The position numbers and the translations under genes were made by a program. 43,736 nucleotides of DNA from an uncultured Hyphomicrobiales bacterium. Its GTDB lineage: Bacteria > Pseudomonadota > Alphaproteobacteria > Rhizobiales > Beijerinckiaceae. Location: positions 1 through 43,736 of the forward strand of contig CAISZN010000249.1 in NCBI GenBank assembly GCA_903889985.1, given 5' to 3'. The notes under the pieces are model-generated. The model ran no database searches. It was not told the DNA's origin and was given only the letters and a program-made list of their open reading frames with translations. Shown here one piece after another: positions 40,848-43,736 of this stretch; the stretch's first letter is position 1, and every line of letters starts with the position of its first letter.

Positions 40848-40990
40848 GCGTCCCTCCAGCAATGCGGGGCCTGCATCAGCACAGACCAGTGCGAGTGGGG
40901 CGGTGACAATGGACTTACGACCCACCATCCAGCACGATGCCATCGGTCAATGTCTTGATGGCGAATGAAACGATAAATGCCATCCATCAT
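40844..40990 (-). CDS. 48-residue aromatic microprotein
   Basis: This short gene is absent from the ORF track. It reads [19 protein letters not shown] then [20 protein letters not shown]. The arrangement RWHxxGWxVxxPLxxPHxxWSVLM recalls small phage proteins found in alphaproteobacterial phages. It starts as ATGA on the GapR-like gene stop and ends as ATGA on the HTH start, so it is a coupled member of the early operon. A GAGGG site precedes it. Confidence 0.72.
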   Translation of the reverse strand: MMDGIYRFIRHQDIDRWHRAGWWVVSPLSPPHSHWSVLMQAPHCWRDA

Positions 40991-41271
40991 GCGAAGGCCC
41001 TCGCAACAGCAGATTGGCCAAGGGGGGTGTCCGCCAAGTCACCAAGCTGTTTCAAATAGACTTCTAAAAGTTGTTCTTCCTCTATGCGCTTCTGCCGGTC
41101 CATGCGGCGCATCGAAACGACCTTGCGCATAATCTTAGTGTCGTACCCAAAGGCCTTTGCCTCAGCAAAGACCTCCTTAATATCATCTGCGATGCCGCGC
41201 TTTTCCTCTTCGAGGCGCTCGATGCGTTCGATAAAAGCTCTTAGCTGACTATTATTTTTGATCTCTGGCAT
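40987..41271 (-). CDS. DUF2312 / GapR-like nucleoid protein
   Basis: The 94-residue protein matches the DUF2312 (GapR) family: [35 protein letters not shown], then [29 protein letters not shown]. GapR of Caulobacter binds overtwisted DNA ahead of forks and aids topoisomerases. A phage copy may assist replication or compete with the host protein. AGGAGG precedes the start. Confidence 0.9.
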   Translation of the reverse strand: MPEIKNNSQLRAFIERIERLEEEKRGIADDIKEVFAEAKAFGYDTKIMRKVVSMRRMDRQKRIEEEQLLEVYLKQLGDLADTPLGQSAVARAFA

Positions 41272-41314
41272 CCTCGCCTCCTACTTAATCCACGGGGCAA
41301 CCCACCCGGCAAAA

Positions 41315-41656
41315 TCAGCTAAGTGATGCGTTGCCCGAATTATTCGGCGAGCAATGTATGTCCTCGCCCGCCTGCCCCATGCGCGCGATATGCGCTTCGA
41401 GTTGTTCCAACCTTGCGCGAAGCTCTGCATATTCTGACTTGGCCTCTTCCTCTTGCTGAACACGCGCTACACGCCGCAGTTCATCGAGTTCTTCTGCCCA
41501 TACATGGCAGCGATCCAATCCATAGAAGAGTTCGCGGACCCGGTTAAAAGAGAGCTTGCTCACGCGCATTGCCGCCCGGCGGATGCGCTCTTTGCTAGAT
41601 CCTCTTTCGCCCGCTATGCCCTGCACGAGCATCTGGGCCTCGGCCAACGCGCTCAT
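41315..41656 (-). CDS. hypothetical coiled-coil early protein
   Basis: The 113-residue protein begins MSALAEAQMLVQGIAGERGSS, then KERIRRAAMRVSKLSFNRVRELFYG and a long coiled-coil (LDELRRVARVQQEEEAKSEY, then AELRARLEQLEAHIARM). The basic N-terminal half may bind DNA. I used the ATG at 41656, since the GTG at 41749 runs across the divergent gap. It is the first gene of the early minus-strand block after the disputed region. Confidence 0.72.
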   Translation of the reverse strand: MSALAEAQMLVQGIAGERGSSKERIRRAAMRVSKLSFNRVRELFYGLDRCHVWAEELDELRRVARVQQEEEAKSEYAELRARLEQLEAHIARMGQAGEDIHCSPNNSGNASLS

Positions 41657-41739
41657 TGAACTGCTACGCTCCAACGACCTGTTGCACACTTGCAAACTCC
41701 TTCGTGGCTTACTCAGACACGAAGGAGACGCGCACTTAC

Positions 41740-41964
41740 ATGCAGGCACCAGACGAAGACGACTTCAGCACCATCGGCTTGGCAGCGTGGAAGGTGCTGA
41801 AGCTCGTCAACGCGAAAAGGAAAGGGCGGGAGGCGCGCGCGGCGAACGCACAGCCTCCCGCAGTTCCCGCCGATAGGGAGGAAAGAAACTCGGCGGAGAT
41901 GAATTCAGATGCAGCAGCGGAAGTGTGCCCCCGCGAAACGCTGCGCGCAGGGCGGCGGGACTGA
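41740..41964 (+). CDS. hypothetical small plus-strand protein
   Basis: The 74-residue protein (MQAPDEDDFSTIGLAAWKVL then KLVNAKRKGREARAANAQ) has AAGGAG 12 nt before its ATG. By my hand count its codon-position GC runs third, first, second from high to low, the normal coding order. The overlapping minus ORF 41736-41987 shows an abnormal order. It diverges from the 41315-41656 gene. Function is unknown. Confidence 0.5.
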   Translation: MQAPDEDDFSTIGLAAWKVLKLVNAKRKGREARAANAQPPAVPADREERNSAEMNSDAAAEVCPRETLRAGRRD

Positions 41965-41983
41965 GTATTGCGTGTCCCGCCGC

Positions 41984-42376
41984 TCATTTTGCGGCCCCTT
42001 CGACAGAGGCAACAGGAGAAGTTAGGCTTTCCATGGGAATGATTAGGAAAGACTTGCCATGGAAGCCAAAGGAACCGCCCTCACTGCTGCACTGTTCTGC
42101 AAGGCCTACTTCTCGCTCTGCGAAAAGTTCATTGCGCTTGCGGAGCCGATCCCCGGCTTCCGAAACTACTTCGATGAGATAGCGGCGCAGATCATCCTTG
42201 AGATCAAAAATACGCCAATAGACGGAGCCACTTTCGAGGATGAAGCCGACAGTATCAGGAGCGCCGTCGAACAACTTGAGAAGCAGTTCAACCATTGGCG
42301 TGATCGGCTCACGGCTCTCAAAGATGGAGACCCGCCCATCAGTCTTGACGGAGATAATTGAATTGCGGCCGGTCAC
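41984..42376 (-). CDS. hypothetical protein after Cro (alternative to plus-strand gene)
   Basis: This 130-residue ORF starts with GTG that overlaps the Cro stop as GTGA, and GAGGTGG lies 5 nt before it, so it would be a coupled second gene of the early operon. The protein reads SIFESREPITPMVELLLKLF and later DLKDDLRRYLIEVVSEAGDRL. It occupies the same codon boundaries as the plus-strand ORF 42059-42361, and both look protein-like. Probably only one is expressed. Confidence 0.42.
   Translation of the reverse strand: MTGRNSIISVKTDGRVSIFESREPITPMVELLLKLFDGAPDTVGFILESGSVYWRIFDLKDDLRRYLIEVVSEAGDRLRKRNELFAEREVGLAEQCSSEGGSFGFHGKSFLIIPMESLTSPVASVEGAAK
42059..42361 (+). CDS. hypothetical helical plus-strand protein (alternative)
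   Basis: The 100-residue ORF has AGGAAAG 8 nt before ATG and ends 12 nt short of the convergent Cro stop, fitting the gap neatly. The protein is amphipathic and acidic (FCKAYFSLCEKFIALAEPIP, RSAVEQLEKQFNHWRDRL). Its base composition by codon position slightly favours this strand over the minus ORF 41984-42376, but the two are close. Function is unknown. Confidence 0.48.
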   Translation: MEAKGTALTAALFCKAYFSLCEKFIALAEPIPGFRNYFDEIAAQIILEIKNTPIDGATFEDEADSIRSAVEQLEKQFNHWRDRLTALKDGDPPISLDGDN

Positions 42377-42597
42377 GCCGCCACCTCAGACTTGGAGGGG
42401 TGAGGTGCGTCGTCATCAAGGAAATCGTTTGGAGTAACTTGCCCATCCGTTTCACGGACAATCGACCGCATCTCAGCCGGGCGCGGCACACGTTCCCCGC
42501 GCACATAGCGCGTGACAGCGACTTGGCTTACCCCAATGCGACGAGCGAACTCCGCATGGGTAAGGTTGGTGTCTTTGATGAACTGAGCGAGCTTCAT
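42373..42597 (-). CDS. Cro-like HTH repressor
   Basis: The 74-residue protein has a Cro/CI-type HTH: MKLAQFIKDTNLTHAEFARR, then IGVSQVAVTRYVRGERVPRP. It is divergent from the S24 repressor, with the operators between. It should repress repressor synthesis and start the lytic programme, as lambda Cro does. The start has no strong ribosome binding site, so its mRNA may be leaderless or weakly translated. Confidence 0.85.
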   Translation of the reverse strand: MKLAQFIKDTNLTHAEFARRIGVSQVAVTRYVRGERVPRPAEMRSIVRETDGQVTPNDFLDDDAPHPSKSEVAA

Positions 42598-42608
42598 AAT
42601 CCATGAAA

Positions 42609-42691
42609 TACCAAAATGGATTTATTAATGCAAGATAAAAATACCAAAATGGATTTGGACGAGATGCGCCTTGTCATTTACCAAAATGGTA
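42609..42691. promoter_or_regulatory. three immunity operators
   Basis: Three 13-bp sites lie between Cro and repressor: TACCAAAATGGAT (42609-42621), TACCAAAATGGAT (42642-42654) and TACCAAAATGGTA (42679-42691). The third is a perfect palindrome apart from its AAA centre. Spacing is 33 and 37 bp. By analogy with lambda OR, repressor and Cro probably compete here over divergent promoters. A possible leftward promoter is TTTTGG, 16 nt, TAATAA. Confidence 0.8.
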
Positions 42692-43449
42692 TGAGCGCCT
42701 TGCGTACCCAAAGAAGGAAAATTGGGCTGAGCCAAAGTGATTTGGCTTTGCTTGTGGGCACGACCCAGCCTCAGATCATGCGTCTGGAAAATGGCGACCG
42801 GAAGTTTACCAAAGAGTGGGCTGAGCGTATTGCGCCTCACTTGAATGTAACTGCTCAAGAATTGTTATTTGAAGACATTCTGCCACAAGACAGCGAAAGC
42901 TTAGCCGGTGTAGTTAACCAGAACACTGAGATTACAAATCAACTTATTGACAAGCCTAAGCAATCTAACCCCAAATTAGACAAAACAAACGGCGCGTACC
43001 TGACACCGGCGGATCACATTCCGATTGCGGGGTCACGGTTAGCGCGCGACGTGCCAGTTTTAGGGGTGGCTGTGGGCGGAGAAGACGCGGACTTCAGTTT
43101 CAATGGTGACACCATAGATCAGGTGCGCCGCCCACCAGGCATTGCCGGTCAGAAGGGCGTCTATGCCCTTTACGTCGTCGGTACAAGCATGTCGCCCAAG
43201 TTTGAAGAGGGCGACCTGATTTATGTCAGCACCACCCGCCCCCCATCAATCGGGGATTGTGTAGTGATTGAGCTTTATCCCGAAAGCGACGACAAGCCCG
43301 GCAAAGGATTTGTAAAGCGTCTCAAATCACGGAATTCAGCAAAGGTCATTTGCGACCAGTTCAAGCCACCGAAAGAGATTACATTCAACAGAGAACGAGT
43401 GAAATCAATTCACCGCGTCATCCCGTGGAATGAGCTGCTAGGGGTGTGA
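42691..43449 (+). CDS. S24-family phage repressor (CI/LexA-like)
   Basis: With the start at 42691 the protein has 252 residues: an HTH (LRTQRRKIGLSQSDLALLVGTTQPQIMRLENG), a linker, then an S24 peptidase domain with the serine in GTSMSPKFEEGD (S166) and the lysine in GFVKRL (K209). It would keep lysogeny by binding the operators and may self-cleave after DNA damage. In-frame ATGs at 42616, 42649 and 42664 exist. The first two are created by the operator repeats, so I prefer 42691. None has a good ribosome binding site. Confidence 0.9.
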   Translation: MSALRTQRRKIGLSQSDLALLVGTTQPQIMRLENGDRKFTKEWAERIAPHLNVTAQELLFEDILPQDSESLAGVVNQNTEITNQLIDKPKQSNPKLDKTNGAYLTPADHIPIAGSRLARDVPVLGVAVGGEDADFSFNGDTIDQVRRPPGIAGQKGVYALYVVGTSMSPKFEEGDLIYVSTTRPPSIGDCVVIELYPESDDKPGKGFVKRLKSRNSAKVICDQFKPPKEITFNRERVKSIHRVIPWNELLGV

Positions 43450-43475
43450 GATTGGTGGCAAAATAGGAGGATCGT

Positions 43476-43736
43476 ATGCACAAGATAGGAATGGCCGCCG
43501 TTGCTGTGTTCGCTTGGGCTGCGCAGCCGATCTCCGCAATGGCAGATGACTGGAAAGTTGTTTCGCTAGTGGACCTTACCATCGGCACCAAGAAGTATAT
43601 GAACAAGCCCATCGAGGTTAAAAATCTCATGTGCTATTACGCCGATGTGGATGATTACCGATGCACTGGCCAAGGCGCTGGGGCCGTATTCTTCAAGTCG
43701 GTCGAAAATGATGATGCCAGATCTTTTTTGGAAGAT
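43476..43736 (+). CDS. secreted hypothetical protein, 3' end outside window
   Basis: AGGAGG lies 5 nt before ATG at 43476 and the frame is open to the window end (87 codons). A signal peptide is clear (MHKIGMAAVAVFAWAAQPIS, then AMA before DD). The mature part has two Cys (NLMCYYADVDDYRCTGQG). Being behind the repressor, it may be expressed in the lysogen, or it may belong to the host. No function is recognised. Confidence 0.72.
   Translation, partial: MHKIGMAAVAVFAWAAQPISAMADDWKVVSLVDLTIGTKKYMNKPIEVKNLMCYYADVDDYRCTGQGAGAVFFKSVENDDARSFLED

Noticed and set aside
41335-41347. 13-bp palindrome CCGAATTATTCGG
   Set aside because: It lies inside the 3' end of a coding gene and has no second copy that I could see, so an operator role is not supported.
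41281-41463. Minus-strand 60-residue ORF ending in a Trp-rich tail
   Set aside because: It runs across the coiled-coil gene in another frame. Only the last 25 or so residues look natural, and no usable start is seen for a shorter version.
41736-41987. Minus-strand 83-residue ORF overlapping the disputed region
   Set aside because: Its codon-position GC order is abnormal for coding sequence and the protein has almost no acidic residues. It looks like a shadow of the plus ORF, although its start shares ATGA with the 41984 stop.

Overview
This window reads as most of a temperate, contractile-tailed phage (myovirus type) genome, probably a prophage or phage of an alphaproteobacterium. The host guess rests on the DUF2312/GapR-family protein at 40987-41271, which is characteristic of alphaproteobacteria, and on GC-rich coding throughout. 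Nearly all genes lie on the minus strand in one long run, so transcription goes from the right end toward the left. Neighbouring genes are packed with 4-nt ATGA, GTGA or TTGA overlaps. No tRNA, CRISPR array or insertion sequence was seen, and no integrase lies inside the window.

Right end (about 41.7-43.7 kb): an immunity and early region. An S24-type repressor on the plus strand faces a small Cro-like gene on the minus strand. Between them lie three copies of a near-palindromic operator, TACCA-AAA-TGGTA or a close variant. A secreted protein cut by the window edge follows the repressor. Between Cro and the early minus-strand genes, coding strand is disputed.

Early and replication genes (38.1-41.7 kb): a coiled-coil protein, a GapR-like protein, a 48-residue microprotein missing from the ORF track, an HTH protein, a DnaA domain IV-like initiator, a small ORF broken by one in-frame amber codon, a DUF1376-type replication protein and a zinc-finger/HTH protein.

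Packaging and head (30-38 kb): several microproteins (a zinc-ribbon and two small membrane proteins among them), terminase small and large subunits, a DUF4055 portal, a scaffold, a P22-like coat protein and head-tail connectors. An HNH/AP2 homing-type endonuclease is tucked between two connector genes.

Tail (16.6-29.5 kb): sheath, tube, a tail assembly chaperone with a textbook -1 frameshift site (A AAA AAC) and a hidden second frame, a tape measure, and a Mu/P2-like baseplate set (DNA-circularisation-like protein, LysM protein, gpD-like hub, gpV-like spike, PAAR tip, gp25-like wedge, gpJ, gpI). A plus-strand GIY-YIG-like gene sits as a moron beside the tape measure.

Host-recognition cassette (3.6-16.6 kb): about 13 kb of fibre-like genes. 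These include a 978-residue fibre with three 219-residue repeats, a collagen-like fibre, a polyglycine adhesin-like protein, and a protein of unknown function built from about twenty 18-residue repeats.

Lysis and left end (0-3.6 kb): an M15 peptidase endolysin, two small lipoproteins, a holin-like protein, a coiled-coil membrane protein, an HTH-metallophosphoesterase and two small unknowns.
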